Part shown: positions 11,992 through 26,960 of the stretch, piece after piece
Position numbering within the stretch: the stretch's first letter is position 1
Layout of the letters: the number at the start of each line of letters is the position of its first letter
DNA from: Diabrotica undecimpunctata
Lineage: Eukaryota; Arthropoda; Insecta; Coleoptera; Chrysomelidae
DNA length: 64,000 bases
Assembly (NCBI RefSeq): GCF_040954645.1
Contig: NC_092808.1
Location: 115,980,049-116,044,048, forward strand
Direction of reading: 5' to 3'
The notes under the pieces: model-generated
The model's database searches: none
Seen by the model: the letters and a program-made list of their open reading frames with translations, nothing else
What the model was told of the DNA's origin: nothing
Position numbers and translations under genes: made by a program

Positions 11992-12045
11992 GTGGCGTAG
12001 TCGGCACCTAACATGCAATTCTTTGTTTGGTGTCGACCACGCCAC
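11992..12045. repeat. Inverted repeat, piggyBac subterminal
   Basis: GTGGCGTAGTCGGCACC (11992-12008) and GGTGTCGACCACGCCAC (12029-12045) are reverse complements with two mismatches. A GC-rich palindrome just downstream of a piggyBac transposase fits the subterminal repeats of that superfamily. Confidence 0.6.
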
Positions 12046-15090
<3,045 letters not shown>

Positions 15091-15640
15091 TCTTTTACTA
15101 GATGGCTAGATAGATAGAATATGTCAAATATCATTAGAAAGCCGAAAATAGACTTTAAATTTTATCTATCACCCACACTTTATTTGATACGAAGAATTGT
15201 GTATTAAAGAGAAATATATAAATTTTAGTATGTCCTTAATGGTTTTGCAGTTGCAAAAAATTTTAAAGAGAATGCTTTTTCCTTAAGACCAATATCTGAA
15301 AGAATGAGCGTAATACGAATGAAAGATGAAAAAAAAATGTAAGTATAAATAACACGCATGCCAAATCGGAAGATCAGGATAATGAAACAAAAGACCCATT
15401 CTACAAACAACTGACGGATCAATATGAGCTACCAAAACATGATATAAAAATAGTATCGGTGATTGCAATACAAAAGTGAAAACAAAAAGCTATGTATAAC
15501 GTAATAACTACTAACGAATACATAGCAAGCATGAAGTGACACATAACAATGGCTAAAGGCTAATCAGTTTTGCGAAAGAAAAAAAAGAAGGTGGCGAGGA
15601 GCACTAAGTTAGAATGAAAAGAGATACATAAGAGAACCTG
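15091..15640. other. Non-coding, possibly decayed LINE
   Basis: AT- and purine-rich sequence. The open frames on either strand are short and unrecognisable. It may be decayed 5' part of the LINE fragment that follows. Confidence 0.35.
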
Positions 15641-16560
15641 GATGTCTCCTGATACAAGAACTGAGAACCAGATTAATAACGTGTTGGTGGAAAGAAACCA
15701 CAAGAAATTTATAAGAATATAAGAAGTATAAGTGGAGCTAAAATGGATTCAGACCATTTTCTGATTAGAGCTATATGTGGAACGGTGCACAAAGATAAAA
15801 AAATGAATAAAACAAATTCAAAGAGAAAAAATCGATATGATATCGAAAAAATAAGCGAGGTGGAAATAAAAAGAAAGTATCTCAATGAAATTAATAAAGA
15901 GCTATTATTACAGAAAGAAGAAGAGAAACTAGTAATAAAGCAAGTGTGTGTGGCAAGCTACAACAGCGGTTAGAACTGTATCAAATAATAAAATTATTTC
16001 ACAATATAGCCAAATGAAAGCAGGGAAGAATTAGCTTGGTGAAAAATTCCTTAAAATTAAAGAAGAAAATAAAAGATTAAAACGATTGGTCTAAACTAGA
16101 GTTACCAAGATCAAAGAAAAATAATGAGACATGTATGTAGACAAAATAAAAGAGAACACAACAAAAAAATTATTTAAGAAATTTCAGAAAAAAGATTTCA
16201 GAAAAAAGAAAAACGGTCGTTTTATCAAGAAGGTAAAAAAACTGAAAGGGGACACCAGAATTACAATTCATACATAAAAAAGAAGATGGTATACTCACAA
16301 GTAAAAAAGAGTAGGTGGTGAGTATATAAGAGAGGCATTTTATTGAACTACTGAATGGGAAAAATACAGACGAGAATGAAAAGTTTTGGATACAGAATGA
16401 TGGCATAATAATAGGACTGCCTAGTCAAGGAGAAAATAAAAATATAATTAATGGGCTCAAAAATAACAAAAGACCAGGAGAAACCAAAGTAGCTGCTGAA
16501 ATGCTAAAGAACAGAGGAAAAGAACTGAAAAAAGGATGTATAGTCTTTTGCGATTTAAAG
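15641..16560 (+). pseudogene. LINE fragment: endonuclease end and RT linker
   Basis: 'WMSPDTRTENQINNVLVERN' followed by 'MDSDHFLIRAICGTVHK' (15743-15795) is the C-terminal end of an APE-type endonuclease, with the SDH catalytic motif intact. The lysine-rich linker that follows (15796-16440) is full of frameshifts. 'GLKNNKRPGETKVAAEMLKN' at 16450-16510 is the N-terminal RT block. The copy then stops; no finger, palm or C-terminal domain follows. It differs in sequence from the neighbouring LINE at 17172, so it is a separate, older copy. Confidence 0.75.
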
Positions 16561-17159
16561 GTTAGTTCCCCAAACACAGAACAAAAACTGTTAACTTAAT
16601 TATCACACTTCCTGGGTAATTGTATCCCATTGTTTACAATCACTCACAGTGTACGTATAACAATAAGCAATACAAATGTAGAACACAGACAGCTTGTTTC
16701 ACGCCACGAAGATGGGCAATGTAGTAACTTCATACGCCGATAAATACCTACCTACTAATGTATTAAGTCGAGTGAACCGTGTATAACTTGCATATAATGG
16801 AAATAGACAAGATTGATTTTGTCCTAACCTGAGATATTTGTCGCTGCGAGGAAAATATAAACAGTGGCGGCACGACCTGATAATGAGTTACATATCTACC
16901 TATTTCCAAGATAGATTACTGGTTACTCAAAATTTTTGGATAATAAACATATTTTTTTTATTTTTTAATTTTTTTTAAGAATGCCAAAATGTATTGGAAA
17001 TACCAAAAACTCTCCTTGCCACATCTTCCTGTCACAAAAGTATGTTGACAAGTGTTTATCCATATGTCTTTATGGATTTAGGTTTACTTCTAAATACTTT
17101 GAACAATCTCTTATATAATATCTCAAAGTATGTCTCGCAATTGATCATTTAAAGGTTTC
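16561..17159. other. Non-coding stretch
   Basis: No coding signal. It is the left flank of the LINE insertion at 17172 and contains the left copy of its target duplication at its right edge. Confidence 0.4.
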
Positions 17160-17171
17160 TACTCGTATGAT

Positions 17172-18947
17172 AAAAATAGAGAAATTAGAAACTTATATCA
17201 AGGGGTGCAAAATGAGAAAAAGGGGTACCAAGGAAAACCTGTACACTACAAAAACAAAAATAGAAGAAATTTAGTAAGTGACGAAGAAATATTGAGCAGA
17301 TGGAAAGAATACTTTGAAGAACTTTTATATGAAATTCCCACAACAGAATATGAAGAGGAAGAAGAAGTGAAGGAAAATGTCGATCAAGAACGAATAGAAG
17401 AAAGACCACCTAACGAAAAAGAAATAAAAGAAATAATAGAGAAACGAAAGAATAATAAGAGCCCAGGAAGAGATGAAGTAACAGCTGAAATGTTTAAATA
17501 TGGACGACCAGTACTAATTAAGCATTTGGAAAAGTTGCTAAAAGACATATGGGAACAAGAAAAATTACCGAAGGAATGGACCGAAGGGACACTGTGCACT
17601 TTTCACAAAAAAGGCGACAAAAGTTTATGCCACAATTACAGGGGAATAGCCCTACTAAATGTTGCATATAAAATACTTGCAGTATATATAAAGGATAAAC
17701 TATCTATAATAGTTGGATATAGATATTGACATAGGGGAATATCAATGTGGATTCAGAAGAGGGCGCAGCACAGTGGATCAAATTTTCCTACTGCGCGAAA
17801 TACAAGCAGAAAGCTACGAATATGGGAAACCTACAATGGCCCTATTCATCGACTTTAAACAAGCGTTCGATAGGATAAAGCGCAAAGAAATATACAAAGC
17901 ACTACGTGAAATGGGAATTAGTGAAAAACTGATAAGAATGGTAAAAGTGACACTCCGAAAAACAGAGAATAGGGTTAAAATAAATGGCGAAGAAACAGAT
18001 AAGTTTAAGGTCAGTGAGGGGGTGCGACAAGGAGATCCACTGTCATCGCTGTTGTTCAGTATCGTCCTCGAAGTTACCATCAGAGAAGCTGGAATCAACA
18101 GGTCAGGACTTATATATCAAAGAAAACACCAATGCTTAGCATTCGCTGACGACATTGTACTGAAAGCCAGAAGTAAGCAAGAATTAAAAGAAATAATAAA
18201 AAGATTAGAAATGAAAGCGAGAAAGAAAGGGATGTACATAAATGAAGAAAAGACCAAATATATGGAATGGACAGAAAGAGATTACCTACAAGAACAATAT
18301 CTGACAGTAATAACAGATGAAAAAACATATAAATTCGAAGAAGTAGAAATATTCCAGTATTTAGGAGCGACATTCACGAGAAGACCAAATATAAAGGAAG
18401 AAATCCAAGCGAGAATTATGGCCGGTAACCGTTGTATTTTTGCACTAAACAATTTATTAAGAAGCAAAAACATATCTAGAAGGGCTAAGATAAGAATATA
18501 TAAGACAGTAATAAGACCTATTATATTATATGGACAATGAACAAATACGAGCAAGTCTTGCTGCAAGTCTGGGAAAGAAAAGTCCTCAGGAAGATATTTG
18601 GAGGTAAATTATGGAATGGTATATGGATAAAAAGACCAAATATGGAATTAGAGGGGATGTATGGAGAGCCGAATATCGTAGGAATCATAAAGTCACAAAG
18701 ACTAAGATGGTTGGGACACATCCAAAGGATGGAAAACACGAGACTGCCAAAAAGAATGCCAATGGGAGGAATAGGAGGGAAAAGGAAGAAAGGCAGACCG
18801 AAAACCAGGTGGAAGAAGGATGTTGAAAAAGACATAGAAAAACTTAAAATACCAAACTGGAAAAATAAAGCAACAAACAGAAAAGAATGGAAAAGAATAG
18901 TAACCCAAGCCATGGGCCTTCTAGGCCTGGAGAGCTAAATTATATAT
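17172..18947 (+). mobile_element. 5'-truncated LINE insertion with target duplication
   Basis: The same 12-bp word TACTCGTATGAT flanks it at 17160-17171 and 18947-18958. The coding frame is open from the left boundary: linker ('SDEEILSRWKEYFEELL'), RT start 'KNNKSPGRDEVTAEMFKYG', 'HNYRGIALLNVAYKILA'. A frameshift near 17715 is followed by 'YQCGFRRGRSTVDQIF', 'ALFIDFKQAFDRI', 'GVRQGDPLSSLLF', the catalytic 'LAFADDIVLKA', and 'FQYLGATFTRR'. A second shift with a small deletion at 18537 removes the 'YG.E.W' motif. The rest ends 'LRWLGHIQRMENTRLPKR', 'GRPKTRWKKDVEKDI' and a stop at 18938. The short TTATATA-like tail fits target-primed insertion of an RTE-like LINE. Two frameshifts make it inactive. 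Confidence 0.9.
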
Positions 18948-19292
18948 ACTCGTATGATCAATTAATTTTTCAAACATACACAAAATAGCTTGGGTCAAGA
19001 AAAGCAAATGGATATAATTAGATTAGATGTTTTCAAGACAGAAAAAGTATGTACTTTGATAGTTTAATCATTAAAGACATTTGATCTAACAAAGACAGTA
19101 ACAGAAATGGTCACCAAATACCAAACGAAGACATTAATCAAGTACTTCAAAAACATAAAGAAAAGTAAAGTATTTAAACCATATGATATCCCTAAAGTGC
19201 TGTGGAAAGCTGTAGAATAGGTAAAATAAAAAGATCTAACAGGTATTTTATATATAATTATGATGACACAAACTACAGGGTCGTTATAACTA

Positions 19293-19390
19293 CTTAGTCA
19301 CAGCATCAAGATACGGGAGAGACGATATATGGATACGTGAAAAAACCGAAATATCTGAAAATCAGTTTGGATTTATGCAAGGTATTTATT
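19293..19390 (+). pseudogene. Short reverse-transcriptase fragment
   Basis: 'IREKTEISENQFGFMQG' (about 19337-19385) matches the RT block ending in QFGFM.GRST of LINEs. The preceding 60 bp are compatible but decayed. It is immediately followed by the tandem duplication at 19388. Confidence 0.5.
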
Positions 19391-19704
19391 TACCTTAAAA
19401 AAGCTTATAATATCCTGGAGAACTACTGTGGAGAGCCAAAAAGGGTATTTAAATAAGCGCTCCCAGATTTAATAAAGTCTATATCTGTCAAAGGAGAAAT
19501 TTTGAATAACTTCATACACAAAAGGTTTTGCATATGACATACACAAAATGAATTTACCTTAAAAAAGATTCTAATATCCTAGAGAAGTACTGTGGAGAGC
19601 CAGAAACGGTATTTAAAGAAGCGTTTTCAGATTCAATACAGTGTATATCTGTCAAAGAAGAAATTTTGAATAACTTAGGTTTTGCATATGACATACACAA
19701 AATG
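19388..19704 (+). repeat. Tandem duplication (~160 bp x 2) with coding-like frame
   Basis: Copies at 19388-19550 and 19552-19704 are about 85 percent alike by eye. In copy 2 one frame is open for about 60 codons ('YLKKDSNILEKYCGEPETVF', then 'EILNNLGFAYDIHK'). Copy 1 has the same frame with a stop. The start 'YLKKAYNIL' in copy 1 resembles RT motif A ('DLKKAYD'), but the rest matches nothing I know. Confidence 0.6.
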
Positions 19705-20850
19705 AGATGGATGTCACGATGGAACCACAACTAAACAAATCGACCATGTGCTGATAAACAAAAGCGCGGCCAGTAGTATCTTAGATGTTAGAACACGACG
19801 AGGAGCATGCTGTGGATCAGACCATCGTTTGCTCCAAACCAAATTTAGATGCAGAGTTAAGAAAGAAAGAAACGAAAGACAAAAAAGAACAAACAAACTG
19901 GACTTGGAAAAACTGAAGACTCAGAAATGTAAAGAGAAGTTCAAAGAAGAAGTCGAAAATGAGTTAAGAACGCTAGAACTGCACTCCATAGAGGGCGAAT
20001 GGAATAATATCAAAACAGCAGTACTGACAGCGGCAGCCCTGGGAAACAAGAAAAGAGCGAAAAGAGGAGCATGATTGGATGACGAGTGCAGACAAGAAAT
20101 AGAGGAAAAAAATGAAGCACACAAAATGTGTATAATAAGAAGAACACGGGAAAGATAAACATCATTTGAAGTGGCAAGACGAGAAGCAGACAAGATATGT
20201 AGAAATAAAAAAGAGCCTATAAAAATGAACAAATAGAAAAATGGAAGAAAATTTTAAAAACAACGAAATAAGAGAGGCTTACGAATACCTAAAAAAGATA
20301 AAAAATGGGTATAAACCTCAAACAAGTCTATGTAAAGATCAAAGAGGGCAAATAATCAGTGACCAACAGAAAGTCACAGAAACCTGGAAGCATCATTTTC
20401 AGACCCTACTTGGTACACAAGTAGACCTAGAAGATGAAGAATGGAATAGAAGCTCCAACCATTAAGGAAGTTTTTGAAGCTTCTAAGGCCCAGAAAAACA
20501 ATAAATCCTCGGGAGTTTACCAAATACCAGCAGAATTGTATAAGGTAGGTGGCGACCACCTAGCAAGTCACATCCACGCGCTCATCAAAGATATAGGGCA
20601 AGAAGAGAAAATACCCGACGACTGAAAGAAAAGTATAGTATGCCCGATCTATAAAAAAGCAGACAAACTTCAGTGCAAAAACTACCGTGAAATTTCTTTA
20701 CTATGTACAGTAGTATATTATAAGTCCACACGTATATTATAAACCAGCGCCAGAGGCTCCAACCACTAGCAAAAAATATTCTTGGAGAGTTTCAAACAGG
20801 CTTTCGACAGGAAAAATCGACACTGGATCAAATATATATAGTCAAACAGT
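19705..20850 (+). pseudogene. LINE fragment: endonuclease end to RT
   Basis: 'TKQIDHVLINKSAASSILDV' and 'GACCGSDHRLLQTKFR' (19735-19850) form the end of an APE-type endonuclease with SDH. The linker includes 'NKKRAKRGA' then a stop, 'DDECRQEIEEKNEAHKM', and 'NEIREAYEYLKKIKNGYKPQ' (20250-20310). The RT start 'KAQKNNKSSGVYQIPAELYK' (20490-20545), 'SIVCPIYKKADKLQCKNYRE' and 'FQTGFRQEKSTLDQIYI' (20790-20840) follow after frameshifts. It ends just inside the RT and abuts an unrelated minus-strand RT piece at about 20855. Confidence 0.8.
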
Positions 20851-20855
20851 TAATC

Positions 20856-21022
20856 TGTTTTTGTTTAGAGTCTAGTTTTATAACTCTTTCTACTATTTTA
20901 CTGCCTGCTGAAAATAAGCTAATTAGCCTGTAATTTTTCCAGGTTTGTAAATCATTATCACACGGCCTTCTTTCCAACGGTTTATAAAAAGCTTGTGGAG
21001 TAATAAAACGATGTTTCAACAA
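20856..21022 (-). pseudogene. Jockey/CR1-type RT fragment
   Basis: On the minus strand the pieces 'WKEGRVIMIYKPGK' and 'LISLFSAGSKIVERVIK' (in adjacent frames) match the early RT block W..a.i..I.KPGK...SYRPISLLs...K..E. The fragment is only about 55 codons, in opposite orientation to the adjoining LINE. Confidence 0.55.
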
Positions 21023-23559
21023 TATACAAATAATATCTAGTTTTTACAAGAACTAAGGGACCAATTGTGGTATCTGTTAGGACAGTTTTATGTAAGTTAA
21101 TAATTTTTTCGAAATGTCAAAAATGTCAAAAATTCCTAAAATGTTTTCGTATTATGTACAAATTACAGTGGGTTATTATTTTGGTCTATAAGACTTATGA
21201 AGATAAAAATCCATTAAAACATCAAAAACAGCAGCAAATATTATTGCTCTAAAACAAAAGATAACGGAAAATCGACAATACAAACTCTATAAAGATAACA
21301 AACAAAGAACTCTTTGACTTTTAAAAAAGCCAAATTGATATCTTGTAGACCTTAGAAAATTCATTATAATTTTGATTAATTTTTTTTAAATAAAATTCCT
21401 CCCGCCATCTATCAGCCAAGTACTTTAATTAACTCAAGGATTCTTCTGTAATTCCAAATATATCCGTTAAATGAGAACATTCATTAAGTTGTCAATGGTC
21501 TCAATTTTTAGCGGAAAGGAGGTACTATCTTTCTTTTATCTCTTAAAACGTCAAACTGTTAAGACGTGATTTTGTTTTGTGGTCTCTTAAAAGAAGTAAG
21601 CCAAAAAAACTCCTTTTCCTTTCTATATTTTCAGATAAATATTTATTTTTAGACCCTTATCGTGAGGCTAGAGATGTTAAATAATATACTTATTTGACTC
21701 GAAGTAACACATTCTAAACTCAGTCCAGTAATACCTAATGGTATAAAAGGATTCCTAATAAAATGGTTTAATTCAATCAATACTTAGAGGGTAAAAAGAG
21801 CCTTTTCTTCCTAACTACCAGCAGTTGGATAAATCAGGTTGTACCAAATTTCATATTTCTATTCTCTATTGAGCAAGCGAGGAATATTTATGAACTTTTA
21901 AAATTAGTGAAGTGTGTTATTTTTATCTAAAATTATAATAGATATTCTTAGTTAATAAGTAACTATATTTCTTTGAATGTGAACGAATTTCGAAATTTGA
22001 GATAATACATAAAATTCATTCTGAGTTTAACATTATGATATTAGAACGTTTGTTTACATACGATTCTAAAATTAGCTTTATATAAACACTTCTCACAATC
22101 AATCAATGTAAACATAAGTTGATATTTTAATGTCTTTCTGGAATGACCTAACTTTTACAGTGTCTTTTAATATTGTTTTTTTGTTCATTACTTGGAAATA
22201 AAAGTGTTTGTTGTAAACTTTCCCTAAATTCTTATTTTTTTCTTCTCGTCCCCCTTCGAGATTAACCAGGGGTGGTGCCCAATAATAAGTTCTAAAATAA
22301 TACAGTTTTTATATATGTTTGAAAGAACCACGCCCATCTCTCTCCGACAAGAGCAACCTGTGGCCTTGGATATAAATTTGTAAGTACTCAATACTACAAT
22401 CTCACCATTAGCATCGTACTAACTCAAGTCCTATTGATATCTTTTCATTTAAAAAATTCACAAATCAATTATGTAATCAACGATTTTCCATATAAGATGC
22501 ACCTGTTGATGGATTTAGAAAAAAAATATTTATATCATCTTGATTCAGAAAATGTTTTGATAATTTCTTTAATGCCAAAATTTTCAAAAGAATATAAATA
22601 TTATTTTTTTAAATTCTAAATATGTTTATTTTCTTTTATTCCAAAATTAGAGTACAAACCTCCATATCAATTAATATAAATAAACTAAAAAATATACAGG
22701 CTAACATTTTTAATTGATACCGTAGACTAGTTGTCAATAGTAGATTAATAAAAATGCCATATTCTATAAAACTTAAAGATCCTCAATTACTACAGGTAAA
22801 GCGCTACTGCGCAAAAGAATTTCCAGGAGCTGTTCCGGTTTCCAAATAAATTTTAGTCAATAAAGTTCATTGGCCATTAGAGAAATCGATGTTATCTCTG
22901 TTTGTGTCAAAAACAAGATATCAACTTTTTTAAATTCCCGCATCTCTAGTTGCCGATCGAATATCTCTCTAAAATACTTGCTGAACTTTTAAGTTTTAAA
23001 CAAACAGGTTCAATTTGTGGCTGGAAGCAATTTATTTTTAAATGCAGCATTACTAAAGCCTCACAAATTATAATTTAGTTCTGTGCATAGATTGTAATTC
23101 GTGTATAAACTAGATTAAATCTGATTTTTTAGTAATGGGTGGAAGTCTTTTATTCTTGTTTTTAAGTAATTCCTTAGTTATATTGTCAATTTGTTACATT
23201 CACTAAGCTTTAAATAATACCAGCATAGGCAAATTTATATATCTAATGACTGTATACTAACCTGATATATTATTATACTGTATTTTTATGTATGAGAGAG
23301 TAATCAAACAATAAATTATGTATGCAAATCCCTAAACTGTTGATACGGGTGACTCAATGAAAAACAGATATTTGTCAACAAGTTTACAGAAGTATATAGG
23401 AAAACAATTTTAAATTGACTATGACCACCAGGTATAAAGGTTGGGGCAAAGTAGAATACAATAGTTGTGAGGATTACTAATCCCTAAATAAGGTTGCCAG
23501 TGTCGGAGTGATGGAGGTTAACAGGTACTAATGAATTTGCAAGAAATGTAAGATGTTTA
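21023..23559. other. Long AT-rich stretch without recognised features
   Basis: About 2.5 kb with frequent stops in all frames and no element similarity that I can see. It ends at the pair of palindromes at 23560-23660. Confidence 0.45.
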
Positions 23560-23660
23560 TTTTATTGGTTATATATAACCAATAAAAGTTTAATAAGTAC
23601 TTACCTATTTGCAAAATAAAGTTTAATTCTTTAGATAAAATAAAACGTTTTATTTTATCT
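23560..23660. repeat. Two perfect 28-bp palindromes
   Basis: 23560-23587 has half-site TTTTATTGGTTATA followed by its exact reverse complement. 23633-23660 has half-site AGATAAAATAAAAC followed by its exact reverse complement. Both are loop-less and separated by 45 bp, about 240 bp upstream of the transposase ATG at 23900. They could be cruciform-forming relics of a foldback element or protein-binding sites of the transposon. Confidence 0.85.
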
Positions 23661-23899
23661 GAAATGAGTGCATTCCACGAAGTAAGGGTTTCAACAATCA
23701 AACATTTAATTCTTTAATTCCAGGAATCTACGACAGTAATTGACTAGATGATTACCTTCTAAACTTATTCCACAGAAAATGTGATAGTGGGTTTTTCCAT
23801 TTTGTAGGAAGGTCCAAGTGGCGTATTCAAAATTCTTAACAGTTCACTAAAAGTAGGTACTTCAGTTGCAAGGTGCAGTTTATTGTGTATACTAGTGTT

Positions 23900-25240
23900 A
23901 TGGAAAATTTGGAAGTGCCGTGTAAACGCCGAAAAATTGGTCCTCTAACAGTTAATGAAAAAACATTAATATTTAATTGTTTTAAATCATTTACAGACAA
24001 ACGTTTATGTGAAAGTGTTGATGAGACCGTTGAGTTAGTTAGCAGTACACTTGGTGTTGGGAAATCTACGATTTACAGAGTTATTAAAGAAGAGAAATGT
24101 GGTAGTTTTCAAATGCCACGTAATGCTCCAGGGAAACCAAAATTTCAAATAGAATATCATTTTAAAGAAGGACTTCGACGGAAAGTGCATGAATTCTTCT
24201 TTAGACAAGAATTTCCAACATTGGATAAAGTTCTTGTCTCAGTTCGAGATGATAAGGATTACCCAGAAATGAGTCGAAGTACGTTATGGAAACTTTTAAA
24301 AGAAATAGGCTTCCGCTGGAAAAAGAATCCCAAAAAGTCTATTTTATTAGAAAGAAGCGATATTGTCATATGGAGAAGACATTTTCTAAGAACCATAAAG
24401 GAAATGAGAAACCAAAAAAGAAAAATATTTTATCTTGATGACACATGGATCAACGAGGGTCATACACCAAATACATTTTGGCAGGATGAAACTGTTACAA
24501 GTCAAAGGCACGCTTTTGTAAATAACTTATCTACTGGTTTAAACCCACCATCAGGAAAGGGACGCAGGCTGATAATAGTACACATTGGCAGTTCAGACGG
24601 TTTTGTTGAAGGTGGTTTATTAACTTTTGAATCAACTCGTACCGGTAACTATCATGAAGACATGAACGCTGATGTCTTTCAAGAATGGTTCAAACAAATG
24701 GTAGATCTTCTTCCTAAGAACTGTGTAATAGTAATGGATAATGCAAGTTATCACTCCAGACTTATAGAAGGACTGCCCACAACCAAGTGGTTAAAAAAAG
24801 ACTTGCAGAATTGGCTGAGTTCAAAAAATATTACGTACCATCCCGGATCTATAAGAAAGTAACTTTATTCGTTGTGTGCCCTTCATAAAGAAAAAATTAA
24901 AAAATACGAAATTGATGAAATTGCCAAAAATCGTGGAATGACAGTACTTAGATCCCCACCATATAATTGTGAATTAAACCCGATTGAACTGGTATGGGCA
25001 CAGATAAAGAGTGAAGTTTCAAGAAAAAATACCACTTTTAAAATTCATGATGTTAAACAGTTGTTTTTGGAGGCCGTAAATAATGTAAAACCTGAAAACT
25101 GGGAAAAGGCAGTAAATCACACTATTAAAGAAGAGGAAAAAATGTGGAAGCTGGACAATATTACTGATAAAATGATCGAGCCAGTTATTATAAATCTTGG
25201 TTCTGAAAGTTCATCTTCTGAATCTGATTTGGATTTGTAA
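23900..25240 (+). pseudogene. DD82E (Sailor-type) transposase, one nonsense codon
   Basis: A single frame runs 447 codons from ATG at 23900 (second in-frame candidate is an upstream GTG) to the stop at 25238, broken only by TAA at 24860-24862. Residues 44-62 (VELVSSTLGVGKSTIYRVI) form a helix-turn-helix. The catalytic residues of the IS630-Tc1-mariner group are Asp180 in 'FYLDDTW' (codon 24437), Asp280 in 'IVMDNASYH' (24737) and Glu363 in 'NPIELVW' (24986). Exactly 82 residues separate the last two. Spacing of 82 is the mark of the Sailor/DD82E group in my memory of the literature, not classical Tc1 or mariner. The C-terminus is acidic and Ser-rich (SESSSSESDLDL). It is related to the fragment at 3944. 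No TIRs were identified. The frame is otherwise free of damage, so decay is recent. Confidence 0.9.
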
Positions 25241-26429
25241 CAAGTAGCTGTAAGTTTTATATTAATATTTTTATTCATCTATTTAACATACCTTAGACGG
25301 TTTTAAAAACTCTTTTTCTCTTTTGTAATTTTTAAAAATTAAAAAAAATGTGAATTTTTTAAAACCCTTTTTAATGTAGGCCAGTCAGTTCTAATATAGT
25401 GTGTGATAAAAGAGGTCACTTTTGTTTACATACACATAACACTTTATAACACTGAAATAATTCATTTATTTTTTACAATTATTCAAAGTAATTTTTCAAT
25501 TAATCTTGAGCACGCCCATGGAGTGGTCGGAGGTACCAGTTAAAATTATGCTAATTACTCTCTCGTTCATAAAAATAAACTATAAACGAGTGTTACTGTT
25601 TACGCCAATATTTTATAGTCTGCGACAATTAAATGATTAAGTTCGAGCTAAAAGGCCAAAAACATTAATATATTTACCGATAGCTAAGCGGTGATAATGG
25701 TGATAAAAACCTACCGGTCTAGATGGCAACTGAGTTTTCATCAAGATCCCTTACAGAGACATCGGCTCAGGGTCGGCAACCTCCAAATTGGGAGTCTTAC
25801 GTTGCCATGCAGGGTATATGTTAAAAACTTTAACATCTCACCAACTTATTATCAAAGATGTAATAAATAACAAAATGCTGTACTATTTTAATGATTTTCA
25901 CCCATATACTTAGTGGTTTGACTCATGTACACCTGCTAAATGCACTGATGATAGACTTTTTAGTCCGAAACATTCTCTGATGTAGACCGAAAGGTTATTT
26001 TTAATTATATACATTTCATAAACGATTTTTAAATAAAATTTTTCGGTTTATGGTATAAAGCCAAGATAGAAATTTTATTTTCCTTGTGAATAATAAACTT
26101 ACTCAAAGTTTTAAAATAGTAGCTGGCTTTAACCCTACATTTATCGCATGATAAATTTGAGATACTCTGGTCGCGTCGATCCCTGGGACTGGTTTTGCTG
26201 GTGAAAAACATTCTGTAATTCCTAACTATAGGTTAACTTTTTTAGATCAAAAATTATACCCCTACATATTTTAAACCAGTTTTTGTTTAAATTAAAAATA
26301 TACCCTTACAAAAAACCAAACATAATGCAAAGAAGAGGCAGCTCTAAAAATGAGTAGTAAAAAAAATTAAAAAACATTGGTGTAGTAAACTACTAAAAAA
26401 CACCGTTCAAAGATAAATTAAATTAATTA
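25241..26429. other. Non-coding, includes a Penelope-like snap-back motif
   Basis: No coding signal. At 25945-25971 'ctgatga..gact-tttt-agtc-cgaaac' forms a short hairpin between two conserved-looking words, as seen in the 3' regions of Penelope-like elements; see findings. The rest is unassigned. Confidence 0.4.
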
Positions 26430-26960
26430 CAGTCCTTACATATGCCAAATAAGTGTACTAAACATTAAAAGACACCACAATTTTCGCATTTTATTTTGTT
26501 TTTTGGTTCTTCTGAGATCCACAAAATTTGCATTTTCCAATTTGATCCCTTTCAACTAGAGCTTAGGTGGTATCTTCGTTTGTTAATTATTTTACACGTA
26601 ACCGCATCAATCTTGGAATATATGGCGAACTGGATCTTTCTAGCATAGGTGAAGTAAAAAGTTTATATGATAGATTATGAATGAAATTTCTTTTCAACAT
26701 TTCAAAATTTGGATATTAGCTGCGTAAATAATTTGGCTGTTTATACCAGCAATATTCATTATCGTATAAACTACTACTACGGGCCACCTTCGGGTATCGC
26801 GAGCACAGTAATAGTTCGATCTTAGCTTGTCTACTATATCAACACCACTTTTTGTGGATGATAAACCATCATTGTGATGCATCGTAAATAAAATTTCACA
26901 TTTTTTTTACTTTAGGCATGTATAATAGAAGTGTATATTCACAGTGAAATCCAAACATGC
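26430..26960 (-). pseudogene. piggyBac-like transposase C-terminus (copy C)
   Basis: On the minus strand 'STKSGVDIVDKLRSNYYCAR' followed by 'DTRRWPVVVVYTIMNIAGIN' (26880-26740) is the block holding the last catalytic Asp and the RRWP motif of piggyBac transposases. Further on, in another frame, 'CKFCGS.KNQKTKCENCGVF.CLVHL...C' (about 26550-26430) is the C-terminal Cys-rich domain. Everything N-terminal to the last Asp is missing. It has several stops. Confidence 0.82.

Noticed and set aside
18110..18908. Membrane-like minus-strand proteins opposite the LINE at 17172
   Set aside because: Hydrophobic frames antisense to a Lys/Glu-rich LINE coding region; shadows of the real frame.
21023..23559. 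Hidden gene in the long 2.5-kb gap
   Set aside because: No frame over about 60 codons with plausible composition, no splice-linked series, and no element motifs on either strand.
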